Assembly: GCF_004216665.1 (NCBI RefSeq)
Contig: NZ_SGWY01000001.1
Coordinates: 744,001 to 808,000, forward strand
Origin: Agromyces ramosus
GTDB taxonomy: Bacteria > Actinomycetota > Actinomycetes > Actinomycetales > Microbacteriaceae
Length of the DNA: 64,000 nucleotides
Reading direction: 5' to 3'
Numbering within the stretch: the stretch's first letter is position 1; every line of letters begins with the position of its first letter. The notes beneath the pieces were generated by a model. The model was not told the origin of the DNA. It searched no databases and saw only the letters and a program-made list of their open reading frames with translations. The position numbers and the translations under genes were made by a program. Shown here in pieces: positions 47,491 through 56,128 of the stretch.

Positions 47491-48790
47491 GCGACGACGA
47501 TGGCGGTCGGTGCGGGCGCGGGCGACGGCCGGAGCAACGCTCGTGATCGCCGTCGTCATGCTCGTCGGCGCCTTCGCGTTCCTCGAGATCCTGCGCGGCA
47601 CCGTGCTCGGCGCGTCCGCTCGCGCCGGGGAGGTGCGGGCAGAGGAGCTGGCCGGCCAGGTCGAGGCGCAGGGTCCGGATGCGGTCGACGGGCTGGAGGA
47701 CGAGATCGTCCAGCTGCTGTCGCCGGGCGGCGACGTCGAGGTGGCCTCCGAGGATGCTCCGGAGGCATCGCCGCCGTTCGCGGGCGAGCCGCAGGTCTCC
47801 ACGATCGACGATGAGCCCGTGCTCGTCATCACCGAGGAGCTGGACGGCGGCGGCACGCTCGTGCTCGGCGTGCCGATCGACGACGAGATGGAGACGCTGG
47901 GCACCGTGACGCTCCTGCTCACCGTGTCCGTTCCCCTGGTGGTGCTGCTCGTGGCGGGCATCACCTGGTTCGTGATGGGGCGTGCGCTGAGCCCTGTGGC
48001 GCGGATCACCGCAGAGGTCGACGACATCACGGCCGCCCGGCTCGATCGGCGCGTGCCCGTGCCGGCATCCGGCGATGAGATCGCGGCATTGGCCGAGACC
48101 ATGAACGCGATGCTGGAGCGCCTGGACGCGGCGGCGAGCGCGCAGCGACGGTTCATCTCCGACTCGTCCCACGAGCTCAGGTCTCCGCTCGCCACCATCC
48201 GCCAGCACGCCGAACTCGCGCAGGCGCACCCCGAGGTCACGTCGATGACGGAGCTCGCGGATGTCGCGCTCGATGAGGGCCTCCGCCTCCAGGGCCTCGT
48301 CGACGCACTCCTGCTCCTGGCCCGCCTGGACGAGGGCGCGCCCAGCCCTGACGAGCCCGTCGACCTCGACGACCTCGTGCTCGCCGAGGCGTCTCGGCTC
48401 CGGACCTCCGGCATCGCGGTGGACGAATCCGGGGTCGGCCCTGCCCGCGTACATGGAAATCCGCAGCTGCTCGGACAGCTCGTGAGGAACCTGACCGACA
48501 ACGCCGCACGCCATGCCCGCCGCAGCGTCGCCATCAGCCTCACGCAGCGCGACGGACGGGTTGTCCTCATGATCGACGATGACGGCGATGGCATCCCCGA
48601 GGCACAGCGCGAGCGGGTGTTCGACCGATTCGTGCGCCTCGACGAGGCCCGCGACCGAGACGCCGGCGGCAGCGGCCTGGGCCTCGCGATCGTCCGCGGC
48701 GTCGCCCGTGCCGCGCACGGCGTCGTCACCATCGAGGATGCTCCGCTGGGCGGAGCCCGGTTCACCGTGACCCTTCCCGCGGGTTCCTGA
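47483..48790 (+). CDS. Two-component sensor histidine kinase
   Basis: A 435-residue membrane kinase. Two transmembrane helices (about 15-38, 'TLVIAVVMLVGAFAFLEIL', and 140-165, 'LLLTVSVPLVVLLVAGITWF') enclose an acidic external domain (40-138). A HAMP domain follows (about 165-215), then the HisKA dimerisation helix with H-box 'SDSSHELRSPLATIRQHAEL' and an HATPase domain with the N-box 'LVRNLTDNAARHARRS', G1 'LMIDDDGDGIP' and G2 'GGSGLGLAIVRGVA'. The partner is the response regulator just upstream (8 bp overlap). The acidic external domain and PepSY target suggest sensing of cell-envelope stress or a metal; not established. Confidence 0.9.
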   Translation: MAERRRWRSVRARATAGATLVIAVVMLVGAFAFLEILRGTVLGASARAGEVRAEELAGQVEAQGPDAVDGLEDEIVQLLSPGGDVEVASEDAPEASPPFAGEPQVSTIDDEPVLVITEELDGGGTLVLGVPIDDEMETLGTVTLLLTVSVPLVVLLVAGITWFVMGRALSPVARITAEVDDITAARLDRRVPVPASGDEIAALAETMNAMLERLDAAASAQRRFISDSSHELRSPLATIRQHAELAQAHPEVTSMTELADVALDEGLRLQGLVDALLLLARLDEGAPSPDEPVDLDDLVLAEASRLRTSGIAVDESGVGPARVHGNPQLLGQLVRNLTDNAARHARRSVAISLTQRDGRVVLMIDDDGDGIPEAQRERVFDRFVRLDEARDRDAGGSGLGLAIVRGVARAAHGVVTIEDAPLGGARFTVTLPAGS

Positions 48791-48823
48791 AGCCCGCTTC
48801 AGGAAGCTTCAGGATCGCTTCAG
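48786..48823 (+). promoter_or_regulatory. CTTCAG repeats upstream of the PepSY gene
   Basis: Three CTTCAG direct repeats at 48797, 48807 and 48818 (10-11 bp spacing), the first forming a CCTGAAG-CCCG-CTTCAGG palindrome. They overlap the end of the kinase gene and precede the PepSY gene. The match to the box at 46773 implies control by the adjacent response regulator. Confidence 0.7.
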
Positions 48824-48846
48824 CGCCCGTTCGGCACGATCGGACC

Positions 48847-49602
48847 ATGAGCGAAACGACGAACACCCCGAACCAGCCTGACGCCGCCACGCCCGGCACC
48901 CCGGCCACGCCCGGCACCTCGGCCACGCCCGGCACCTCGGCCACGCCCGAATCCACCACGCGGGCGTCGAGTACACCCACCTCACGCAAGCGGACACTCC
49001 TCGTCGCCGGAGGATCCGTCCTCGCCGCCCTCGTCCTGGCCGGAGGCGGGATCGCCGTCGGCGCCGCGATCGCCGACGAGGGTGACGACGATGGCGACGG
49101 TGTGTCGGCGACCGCGGGGTCCGAGCAGGACGACGACGACGACAACCGCGAGGACGCCGACGGTGCGACCGTCAACGACTCCGATCGTGGCAGCACCTCT
49201 GCCGACGAGCTCATCGGGATCGTCGACGCCGCGTCATCCGAGGCGGACGGCACGGCCGTGAGCCTCGACGCGGGGCCTGACGGGAACTGGGACGTCGAGT
49301 TCCGGGCAGGAGCCGGCGACGAGACCGAGGTGCGCGTGGCATCCGATGGCACGACCACCGTCATCTCCACGGAAGCCGCCGATTCCGACGACGCAGCGCC
49401 GCAGGGCGGGCTCGACGCCGAGACGCTGGAGGCGCTGGTCGCCGCCGCACTCGACGAGGTCGAGGGCAGGATCGTCGACCTCGAAGTGGACGACGACACG
49501 ACCTCCCCGTATGACGTCTCCGTGCTGACCGGTGAGGGACGCACGGTCGACCTCGCGCTGGACGCCGACTTGAACGTGATCGCCACGGAGACCGACGACT
49601 GA
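48847..49602 (+). CDS. Membrane-anchored PepSY-like protein
   Basis: A 251-residue exported protein: a Thr/Pro/Ser-rich cytoplasmic tail with tandem A-T-P-G-T-S repeats (1-40), one transmembrane helix (about 50-72, 'LLVAGGSVLAALVLAGGGIA') and an acidic linker. Two PepSY-like domains follow outside ('ADELIGIVDAASSEADGTAV' and 'LEALVAAALDEVEGRIVDLE'). PepSY domains are thought to bind or inhibit peptidases and modulate the envelope. It is transcribed after the two-component genes behind a CTTCAG box, so it is a probable target and perhaps a feedback modulator of the kinase. Confidence 0.75.
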   Translation: MSETTNTPNQPDAATPGTPATPGTSATPGTSATPESTTRASSTPTSRKRTLLVAGGSVLAALVLAGGGIAVGAAIADEGDDDGDGVSATAGSEQDDDDDNREDADGATVNDSDRGSTSADELIGIVDAASSEADGTAVSLDAGPDGNWDVEFRAGAGDETEVRVASDGTTTVISTEAADSDDAAPQGGLDAETLEALVAAALDEVEGRIVDLEVDDDTTSPYDVSVLTGEGRTVDLALDADLNVIATETDD

Positions 49603-49624
49603 CGGATCGGGCGGTGGCGGCGAG

Positions 49625-49975
49625 CTACGCCCAGCCGAGCTCTCGGAGCCGAGCGTCGTCGAGCCCGAAGAAATGACCGATCTCGTGCACGAGCGTGATG
49701 TGGACGCGGGAGCGCAGCGCGTCGAGGTCGGCGCTGTGCTCCTGCAGGTTGTTCTTGTACAGGGTGATCCGGTCGGGGAGCTCGCCGAAGCCGTACACCC
49801 CTCTCGTGGTCAGCGGATGCCCGCGGTACTGCCCGAACAGCCGCGGCCGCTCCCCCACCGGCTGGTTCTCGACGACGATCGCGACGTTCTCGACCCCACG
49901 CACCATGTCGTCGGGAAGCGCGTCGAACTCCTCCGAAACCATGCGCTCGAAGTCGTCGTCGGAGATCTGGACCAT
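49625..49975 (-). CDS. Metallopeptidase family protein (zincin)
   Basis: A 116-residue protein with an H-E-x-x-H zinc motif in 'LVHEIGHFFGLDDARL' near the C-terminus and a conserved N-terminal half ('DFERMVSEEFDALPDDMVRG', 'LFGQYRGHPL', 'PDRITLYKNNLQEHS'). This is the small zincin/metallopeptidase family common in actinobacteria, expected to be a cytosolic zinc protease; substrate unknown. The ATG at 49973-49975 is preferred over an upstream frame start at 50020. Confidence 0.85.
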   Translation of the reverse strand: MVQISDDDFERMVSEEFDALPDDMVRGVENVAIVVENQPVGERPRLFGQYRGHPLTTRGVYGFGELPDRITLYKNNLQEHSADLDALRSRVHITLVHEIGHFFGLDDARLRELGWA

Positions 49976-50138
49976 GCTCCAATTGTGCGCGCTCGACCGG
50001 CTCGTCGCCGAGGCGGGCATCCCCGATCCGGTGCCCGCCGCCCGCGCCTCACAGCGACTCCCATGAGCCTGCGTCGGGTCCCGCCGGCAGCCGTCGCGCC
50101 GAGAACGAGCCGCCGGGCGGATGGGGGCGTACCCCTGC

Positions 50139-50933
50139 TCAGTCGACGAGCGCTCCAGCCGAGAGGTTCGCGATCGCCCCGGTGATCGAGCGTGCGCGAT
50201 CGGATGCCACGAACGCGAGGTACTCCGCGACCTCGTCGAGCACGGGCAGTCGGCCGAGCAGGGTCATGCCCACCAGGCCGGCGAGCCACTCGTCCATGGG
50301 GATCCCGCCGGCCGCGGCGGTGCGTCCGAACATCTCGCCCGTGTACGAGGTCGCGAGGGCATCCGACATCGCGTGCGGACGCACGCAGACCACCCGCACC
50401 CCGACAGGCCCGAGTTCCCCGGCGAGTGCGCGCGAGAACCCCTCGAGCCCGGCCGATTGGGCCGCGTTGCCGAGGAGCCCGCGTCCGGTGAGCCGCGCTC
50501 CGGGCGTCGAGACCGTGAGGATCACGCCGCTCCGCTGCGCGATCATGTGCCGCGACACGGCCTTGGCCGTCACGAAGTTCGTCTGCAGGTATCCGACCAC
50601 GGGGTGCAGGTAGTCCTCGAGCGACGTCTCGGCGATCGGCAGGCCCTGCACGTGGTCGAATCCCACCGTGTTCAGGGAGATGTCGATGCGGCCCGCGGCA
50701 TCCGCCACCTCATCGACGTGCCGGTCGACCGCGGCCTGGTCCATCGCGTCGACGACCGCCACCGAGACATCCGCCCCCTCGGCCCTGGCGACGGATGCCG
50801 CGGCCTCGAGTCGCGGCAGGCTCCTCCCAGCGAGGAACAGCCGTGCGCCCTCGCGGGCGAACACTCGCGCCGCCGCGGCTCCGATCGATCCGCCACCGCC
50901 GTGGATGACGGCGACCTTGTTCTCGAGCAGCAT
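50139..50933 (-). CDS. SDR family protein lacking the usual catalytic Tyr/Lys
   Basis: A 264-residue SDR-fold protein. The cofactor loop is modified ('VAVIHGGGGSIGAAAARVFA'), 'DISLNTVGF' replaces the usual N-N-A-G, and 'ILTVSTPGARLTGRGLLG' holds the Ser region. Where Y-x-x-x-K is expected the sequence reads 'LLGNAAQSAGLEGFSRALAG', so Tyr and Lys are not in their usual places. It may act in another way (for example as an enoyl-reductase-like enzyme), or be a non-catalytic binding protein. The ATG at 50931-50933 follows GGAGG. It is divergent from nothing; the AraC gene follows on the same strand upstream. Confidence 0.8.
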   Translation of the reverse strand: MLLENKVAVIHGGGGSIGAAAARVFAREGARLFLAGRSLPRLEAAASVARAEGADVSVAVVDAMDQAAVDRHVDEVADAAGRIDISLNTVGFDHVQGLPIAETSLEDYLHPVVGYLQTNFVTAKAVSRHMIAQRSGVILTVSTPGARLTGRGLLGNAAQSAGLEGFSRALAGELGPVGVRVVCVRPHAMSDALATSYTGEMFGRTAAAGGIPMDEWLAGLVGMTLLGRLPVLDEVAEYLAFVASDRARSITGAIANLSAGALVD

Positions 50934-51141
50934 CACGCCGCCTCCGTTCCTGTCATCGTTCGTGCGAGCAGGCGCTGGGGATCTTCTCCCGCCGCCCCGC
51001 CGGATACGCGTCAACCGCTGACGCTCGATCGTGCAACTTCAGGGTTGCAGGTTCTCGTCCGAATTGCAACCTATAAGTTGCAATTGCGGATTCGGCCGAC
51101 GCAGCAGCGCCGTCAGGGTGGGCGCCGGAGCACGCACCCAC

Positions 51142-52149
51142 TCACGCCTCGCGCGTCGACCCTGCCGCTGCTCGCACCGGCACCAGCGACTGCGGTGCGG
51201 CCGCCGACCGGCGCACGGCACCCGGCGTCGTGCCGTGGTGACGCTTGAAGGCCCGGCTGAACGCGGCCTCCGACGCGTAGCCGACCCGGCTCGAGATCGA
51301 CGCGATCGGATCGGTGGTGTGGACGAGCTCGGAGTGCGCCTGCTCGAGCCGCCACGCGGCCAGGTAGCGCATCGGCGGCTCGCCGACGAGGGTGGTGAAC
51401 CGCTCTGCGAACGCCGACCGTGACATGTTTGCCTGCCTGGCGAGCTCGACGAGGGTCCAGTCCTCGTCGGGGTGAGCGTGCATGCGGCCGAGCGCGCGGC
51501 CGATCTGCGGGTCGCGGAGTGCAGTGAGCCATCCGGTCGCCGCCAGGTCGGCGTTGCGCAGCCACCAGCGGAGCACCTGGATGACGAGCACGTCGGCCAG
51601 CCTGGTCATCACCGCCTCGCCTCCCGGCGCGATGACCTCCGCCTCACGCGCCAGGAGTCGCAGCACCGCCTGGAAGACGCCCGCCTCGCCGTCCTCCCAC
51701 GCGTCGACGCGGATGACGTCGGGAAGCTCCGCGATCAGGCGAGCCGTGAGCGGAGCATCCACCCGCATCGCCGCATAGGCGACCTGCGCTCGCTCACCGC
51801 CGCCACCGAAGCGCATGTGCTCGTACGTGTCGCTGAGCTGCTCGACGGGGATGTCGAAGAGGGGCGTCGCCGTGGCATCTGCTGTGCTCAGCAGCCGGTG
51901 CGGGACCCCGCGCGTGATGAGGGCCGCACTGCCGGCCTCGAGGACATGGCGATCGCCGCCGACCTCGAGGACGCACCTGCCGGCCAAGACGACCGGAAGC
52001 GACATGTACCCGTCGAGGCGAGGGAACTCCACGCCCCATGGAGCGGAGAGCTCGGCGCGGCAGTAGAGCGCGCCGGTGAATCGCAGGAGGTGGAGACCAT
52101 CGCCGAGCTGCTCGCCGACATGATCGCCCGGGATGCGCGGATTGACCAT
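51142..52149 (-). CDS. AraC family transcriptional regulator with cupin domain
   Basis: A 335-residue regulator. The N-terminal cupin-like ligand domain (Cupin_6 type, about 1-190, 'MSLPVVLAGRCVLEVGGDRH', 'AALITRGVPHRLL') is followed by two AraC HTH segments ('WTLVELARQANMSRSAFAER', 'ISSRVGYASEAAFSRAFKRH', about 230-315). The ATG at 52147-52149 is preferred. It is divergent from the NmrA-like gene at 52284 (134 bp between starts), which it probably activates or represses. Effector unknown. Confidence 0.9.
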   Translation of the reverse strand: MVNPRIPGDHVGEQLGDGLHLLRFTGALYCRAELSAPWGVEFPRLDGYMSLPVVLAGRCVLEVGGDRHVLEAGSAALITRGVPHRLLSTADATATPLFDIPVEQLSDTYEHMRFGGGGERAQVAYAAMRVDAPLTARLIAELPDVIRVDAWEDGEAGVFQAVLRLLAREAEVIAPGGEAVMTRLADVLVIQVLRWWLRNADLAATGWLTALRDPQIGRALGRMHAHPDEDWTLVELARQANMSRSAFAERFTTLVGEPPMRYLAAWRLEQAHSELVHTTDPIASISSRVGYASEAAFSRAFKRHHGTTPGAVRRSAAAPQSLVPVRAAAGSTREA

Positions 52150-52283
52150 GCGTCCACAGTGGCATGCCGGGATTCCAGGAGTCCGAGGATCTGGACGATC
52201 AGCAAGAAGATGCGGCCTCTCGGCGATTGTTCGTCCGCCCCCACACCGCGAGGGTGGACGCATATCAACCGAAAGGATCAATC

Positions 52284-53099
52284 ATGAGTTCCACGATCGC
52301 CGTCATCGGCTCCACCGGGAAGACCGGACGCCGCGTCGCCGACCTGCTCGACGAGCGCGGCCACGCCGTGCGCCGCTTGGCTCGCGGGACCAGTCCCGCA
52401 TTCGACTGGCAACACCCCGAGGGCTGGCCGCAGGCTCTGCAGGGCGTCGAACGCCTGTATGCGGCCTTCGTTCCCGATCTCGCCGTCGCGGGATCGGATG
52501 TCGCCATCGCCCGTCTCATCGAGGTGGCACGCGATGCCGGCGTGCGTCGCATCGTGCTGCTGTCCGGACGCCGCGAAGCGGGCGCGCTTCGCTGCGAGGA
52601 CCTCCTGCTCGCCTCCGGCATCCCCGCCACCGTCGTGCGATCCAGCTGGTTCACGCAGAACTTCACCGAGGGGATGCTCCGAGACGCGGCATCCAGTGGA
52701 GTGCTGGCGCTTCCCGCCGGCGAGGTGCGCGAGCCGTTCATCGACGTCGACGACCTCGCCGCGGTCGCCGTCGAGGCGCTCACCGGCGAGGGCCACGAGG
52801 GTCGCGTCTTCGAGGTGACCGGGCCGCAGTCGCTGTCGTTCGCGGAGATCGCGAGCCTGCTCTCCGAAATCAACGGGCGGGAGGTCGTGTACCTGCCGGT
52901 GACGTTCGACGAGTTCCATGCCGCCGTCGCCGCGGAGGAGGGACCCGAGGTCGCGACGATGCTCACCGAGCTGTGCCGCGAGGTGCTCGACGGTCGGAAC
53001 GAGCCCACCACCACGGGCGTGTACGAGGTGCTCGGCCGGCCGGCGCGCGACGTGCGGACGGTCCTCACCGAGGCGGCCGCCGTCGGAGCCCGGGCATAG
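52284..53099 (+). CDS. NmrA/NAD(P)-binding atypical SDR protein
   Basis: A 271-residue NmrA-like atypical SDR: 'TIAVIGSTGKTGRRVADLLD' (G-x-x-G-x-x-G cofactor loop), 'GVRRIVLLSGRREAGALRCE', 'PATVVRSSWFTQNFTEGMLR' and 'EVREPFIDVDDLAAVAVEAL'. Members reduce small molecules or sense the NAD(P) redox state. ATG after AAAGGAT. It is divergent from the AraC regulator. No second gene in the operon. The gap 53100-53278 shows nothing I can name. Confidence 0.85.
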   Translation: MSSTIAVIGSTGKTGRRVADLLDERGHAVRRLARGTSPAFDWQHPEGWPQALQGVERLYAAFVPDLAVAGSDVAIARLIEVARDAGVRRIVLLSGRREAGALRCEDLLLASGIPATVVRSSWFTQNFTEGMLRDAASSGVLALPAGEVREPFIDVDDLAAVAVEALTGEGHEGRVFEVTGPQSLSFAEIASLLSEINGREVVYLPVTFDEFHAAVAAEEGPEVATMLTELCREVLDGRNEPTTTGVYEVLGRPARDVRTVLTEAAAVGARA

Positions 53100-53278
53100 G
53101 CGACTGCCGCTCAACCCGATTCCTCGTAGCCGCCGCGAGGCAGGGTCACGTCGTCGGCGTGCCAGGTGTTGAGCCACACGGTTCCCGCTCGGAACCCGGG
53201 GAGGACGTCCGCATCCTCTTCGAGGAGATCACCGCTGATCACCTGGCGAACGGCGGCGTTCTCGCCAGCGAGGACGCG

Positions 53279-54265
53279 TCACGTGCGAGCGTGGTGGCGA
53301 AACTGGGAACGGGCGCCTGACGGCGACTTCCGCCCATGGGCGCCGGCGATGTCGTCGGCGACGAGATCGGCATTCACGGCGCCGGCCACGAGCGAGCCGA
53401 GACCCAGGGAGACGGAGACGTTGGCGCGCGCGTTCACGACGTTTCCGACCGCCCACACTCCGGGAACGGACGTGCGCCCGTCTTCGTCGATGTCGACCCA
53501 GGGTCCGAGGGGGCCTTCCGTCGTCGTCGCTCCGAGCGAACGCAGGAGTGCGTCGCGCGGCCGAGGGGTGGGCCCGGTGAAGACCACCCCCACGGCGATC
53601 ACACGTCCACCGACCTCCACGCCGGTCACTCGGTCATCGTCGACGCGGAGCCCCGTGACCGGGCCGGATTCGAACCGGATGCCGCGGCGCACGAGCGCGT
53701 CCATCTCATCGGCCGCGGGCTCGCCGGTCGCGTTCGCGAAGTAGACGACGCGGTCGGACCACTGCCGCAGCAGCTGCGCCTGATCGACGCTCCGGGGCGA
53801 GGTCGCGACGACGCCGATGACATCATCGCGGTGCTCCCAGCCATCGCAGTAGGGGCAGACGACGACTCCTCGCCCCCACTGCTCGCGGAGCCCCGGGATG
53901 TCCGGCAGGTCGTCGGCGAGGCCGGTCGCAACCAGCAGGCGTCGAGCGCGGATGGTCTCGTTCGCGGTCTCGACCTCGACGACGGCGCCGTCTGCTCGCG
54001 CCGCCGTCACCTCGCCGTGGATGAGACGCACGCCGTATCCCGCAACCTCCTTCCGTCCGAGCTCGAGGAGCCGGAGCGGCGAGAGTCCGTCGTGGCCGAG
54101 GACCCCGTGCATGTGCGGAGCGGTCATGTTCCTGGGCTCGCCCGCGTCGACGACGACAACCCGTCGGCGCGCTCGGCCGAGTGAGAGCGCGGCGCTGAGG
54201 CCGGCCGGCCCGCCGCCCACGACGACGACATCGGTGAGTTCCCGTCCATTGCCCATGCGGTTCAT
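53279..54265 (-). CDS. Thioredoxin reductase-like NAD(P)/FAD oxidoreductase
   Basis: A 328-residue flavoprotein: FAD loop 'VVVVGGGPAGLSAALSLGRA', dithiol motif 'VCPYCDGWEH' (C-x-x-C), and C-terminal FAD contact 'GVWAVGNVVNARANVSVSLG'. It resembles thioredoxin/ferredoxin-NADP reductases and AhpF-like proteins; the substrate is a dithiol or small disulfide. Start: ATG at 54263-54265. It is divergent from the XRE-cupin regulator at 54326, which probably controls it. No thioredoxin gene is adjacent. Confidence 0.85.
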   Translation of the reverse strand: MNRMGNGRELTDVVVVGGGPAGLSAALSLGRARRRVVVVDAGEPRNMTAPHMHGVLGHDGLSPLRLLELGRKEVAGYGVRLIHGEVTAARADGAVVEVETANETIRARRLLVATGLADDLPDIPGLREQWGRGVVVCPYCDGWEHRDDVIGVVATSPRSVDQAQLLRQWSDRVVYFANATGEPAADEMDALVRRGIRFESGPVTGLRVDDDRVTGVEVGGRVIAVGVVFTGPTPRPRDALLRSLGATTTEGPLGPWVDIDEDGRTSVPGVWAVGNVVNARANVSVSLGLGSLVAGAVNADLVADDIAGAHGRKSPSGARSQFRHHART

Positions 54266-54325
54266 GCTGGTGCCGCGGGCAGGTCGGTGGCAATATCAGT
54301 TGCTGGAATGGCAACGAGGTGGACC

Positions 54326-54892
54326 ATGGCGAATCACGACGAGTTGGCCGGCATCGGCGACCGCCTGCGTGCGATCCGCGAGGCCCGCGGAATGACCCTG
54401 CGGGCCGTCAGCGAGGCCAGCGGCATCTCGATCAGCACGCTGTCGCGGCTCGAATCGGGCTCCCGGCGAGCGCAGCTCGACCTGCTCCTGCCCCTCGCGC
54501 GGCTCTATCGCCTGCCCTTGGACGACCTGGTCGGAGCCCCCGCCCTGGGCGATCCGCGCATTCACCCGCGTCCGCGATTGCGGGACGGCGTCGTGACGGT
54601 GCCGCTCTCCGGGGGTGCGGGCTCGTGGGAGGCGTTCAAGCAGGTGCATCCGCCATCGCCCGAGAAGCCCATTCGACAGTGGGTGCATCCCGGGTGGGAT
54701 TGGATCTACGTGATCTCGGGGCGCATGCGGCTGCTGCTCGCCGACGACGACCTCATCATCGAGGCGGGCGAGGCCGCCGAGTTCGATACCCGGGTGCCAC
54801 ACGGATTCGGCAATCCCGGCCCCGACGCACTCGAGGTGCTCTGCCTCTTCAATGCGCAAGGTGCGCGGGTGCACACTCGTACATCTGCGTGA
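54326..54892 (+). CDS. XRE-family regulator with C-terminal cupin domain
   Basis: A 188-residue regulator: XRE helix-turn-helix (about 8-65, 'RLRAIREARGMTLRAVSEAS', 'GISISTLSRLESGSRRAQLD') followed by a cupin sensor domain (about 100-185, 'VHPGWDWIYVISGRMRLLLA', 'DTRVPHGFGNPGPDALEVLC'). This domain plan occurs in repressors of detoxification or carbon-source genes. ATG at 54326 after GAGGTGG is preferred over the upstream frame start. It is divergent from the TrxR-like gene 60 bp away. Ligand unknown. Confidence 0.9.
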   Translation: MANHDELAGIGDRLRAIREARGMTLRAVSEASGISISTLSRLESGSRRAQLDLLLPLARLYRLPLDDLVGAPALGDPRIHPRPRLRDGVVTVPLSGGAGSWEAFKQVHPPSPEKPIRQWVHPGWDWIYVISGRMRLLLADDDLIIEAGEAAEFDTRVPHGFGNPGPDALEVLCLFNAQGARVHTRTSA

Positions 54893-54918
54893 ACCCGAGA
54901 ACCAGAGAGCCGACACCG

Positions 54919-54945
54919 CGGATGCCGCGCCGCCCGCGGCATCCG
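54919..54945. repeat. Hairpin CGGATGCCGCG-N5-CGCGGCATCCG, intergenic copy
   Basis: Same sequence as 41955-41981, 27 bp after the XRE-cupin stop. It could be a terminator here, followed seven bases later by TTGACA (54952-54957) of the next gene. Confidence 0.85.
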
Positions 54946-55049
54946 TGCCCGTTGACAATTTCGCTCGACGGTGTCGGATCTCGGCGAGGCTGTTCGTAGC
55001 AGGGGTGAGAGGTCGCCCGCGAGGGGCGCCCCGAGGAGGGACCACGATC

Positions 55050-55655
55050 ATGAAGCTGATCACCAACACCCAGATCACCGTCGACGGGGTCATGCAGGCG
55101 AACGGTGGGAACAATCCGGAGTTCGACCCGGGATTCGACCGCGGCGGGTGGGCCCTGCCGCTCGGGGAGGCGGAGTCGGAGACCTACATCGGCGACTACT
55201 ACCAGCGGGCCGACGCGTTCCTGTTCGGCCGGCGCACCTATGAACTGTTCGCCGGCTATTGGGGCGGCGTGCGCCGAGACGATGTCGATGATCCGTTCGT
55301 CAGCTCCTTGAACTCGCGCCCGAAGTTCGTCGCATCGAACACGATCACCCACCCGGAGTGGACGGACACGACCGTGCTCTCCGGAGACCTCGAGTCGGCC
55401 ATCCGCGAGTTGAAGGCCGAGCCGGGCGGCGAGCTGCAGGTGCACGGGAGCGGCCAGCTGATCCGGTGGCTGCTCGAACACGAGCTCGTCGACGAGATGA
55501 CGCTGATCGTCTTCCCCGTGATCGTCGGCGGCGGCACGCGGCTGTTCCCCGAGCAGGGCAGGGACTTCGCCCTCGACCTGCTCGAATCGCGCACGTTCCC
55601 GACGGGCATCACGGTGCAGACCTACCGGCCGACCGGGCGACCGCAGTATGCGTAG
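55050..55655 (+). CDS. Dihydrofolate reductase family (RibD C-terminal-like) protein
   Basis: A 201-residue protein of the DHFR/RibD-C-like family widespread in actinobacteria: 'NTQITVDGVMQANGG', 'FLFGRRTYELFAGYW', 'KFVASNTITHPEWTDTTVLS', 'LQVHGSGQLIRWLLEHELVD' and 'LIVFPVIVGGGTRLFPEQG'. It likely reduces an unknown NAD(P)H-dependent substrate; the gene is not part of a folate operon, so a housekeeping DHFR is unlikely. Strong ribosome site GAGGAGG. Preceded by a hairpin and a weak promoter. It may share a transcript with the YciI gene 51 bp downstream. Confidence 0.85.
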   Translation: MKLITNTQITVDGVMQANGGNNPEFDPGFDRGGWALPLGEAESETYIGDYYQRADAFLFGRRTYELFAGYWGGVRRDDVDDPFVSSLNSRPKFVASNTITHPEWTDTTVLSGDLESAIRELKAEPGGELQVHGSGQLIRWLLEHELVDEMTLIVFPVIVGGGTRLFPEQGRDFALDLLESRTFPTGITVQTYRPTGRPQYA

Positions 55656-55706
55656 CAGGCGGCGCACGTGCAGTATGGCCCTGAACCACGTCCCCGGAGG
55701 TGTGAG

Positions 55707-56036
55707 ATGCAATACCTGGTTTCCGTGATCGACGACCGGACCAACTCCGGCACGCCCGAGGAGATGCGGGCGATCGACGACTTCAACGACCGCCTCCGGG
55801 CGGGTGGCCACTGGGTGTTCGCGGCCGGCCTCGCCGACCCGAGCACGGCGACCGTCATCGACGGCCGCGGCGAGGAGCCGCTGTTCACCGACGGGCCGTT
55901 CATCGAGTCGAAGGAGCACATGGCCGGCTTCTGGATCATCGACGCTCCCGACCTCGACGTCGCGCTCGCGCTCATGGCCGACGGGTCGAAGGCCTGCAAC
56001 CGGCGGCTGGAGGTGCGCCCGTTCCTCGTCGTGTGA
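55707..56036 (+). CDS. YciI family protein
   Basis: A 109-residue YCII-related protein ('QYLVSVIDDRTNSGTPEEMR', 'GHWVFAAGLADPSTATVIDG', 'FTDGPFIESKEHMAGFWIID' and 'VALALMADGSKACNRRLEVR'). The usual role is unknown; members often occur beside sigma factors or dehydrogenases and may bind small molecules. ATG at 55707 after GGAGG. Probably downstream of the DHFR-like gene in one unit. Confidence 0.85.
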   Translation: MQYLVSVIDDRTNSGTPEEMRAIDDFNDRLRAGGHWVFAAGLADPSTATVIDGRGEEPLFTDGPFIESKEHMAGFWIIDAPDLDVALALMADGSKACNRRLEVRPFLVV

Positions 56037-56128
56037 GCCCGGGTCCGATTCGCCTGCTCGACATGTCCGGGTCGAGCGAGTAGTTTTCGATCGGAATCGG
56101 AGACCGAGCTGCGGACGAGGGGATCACG

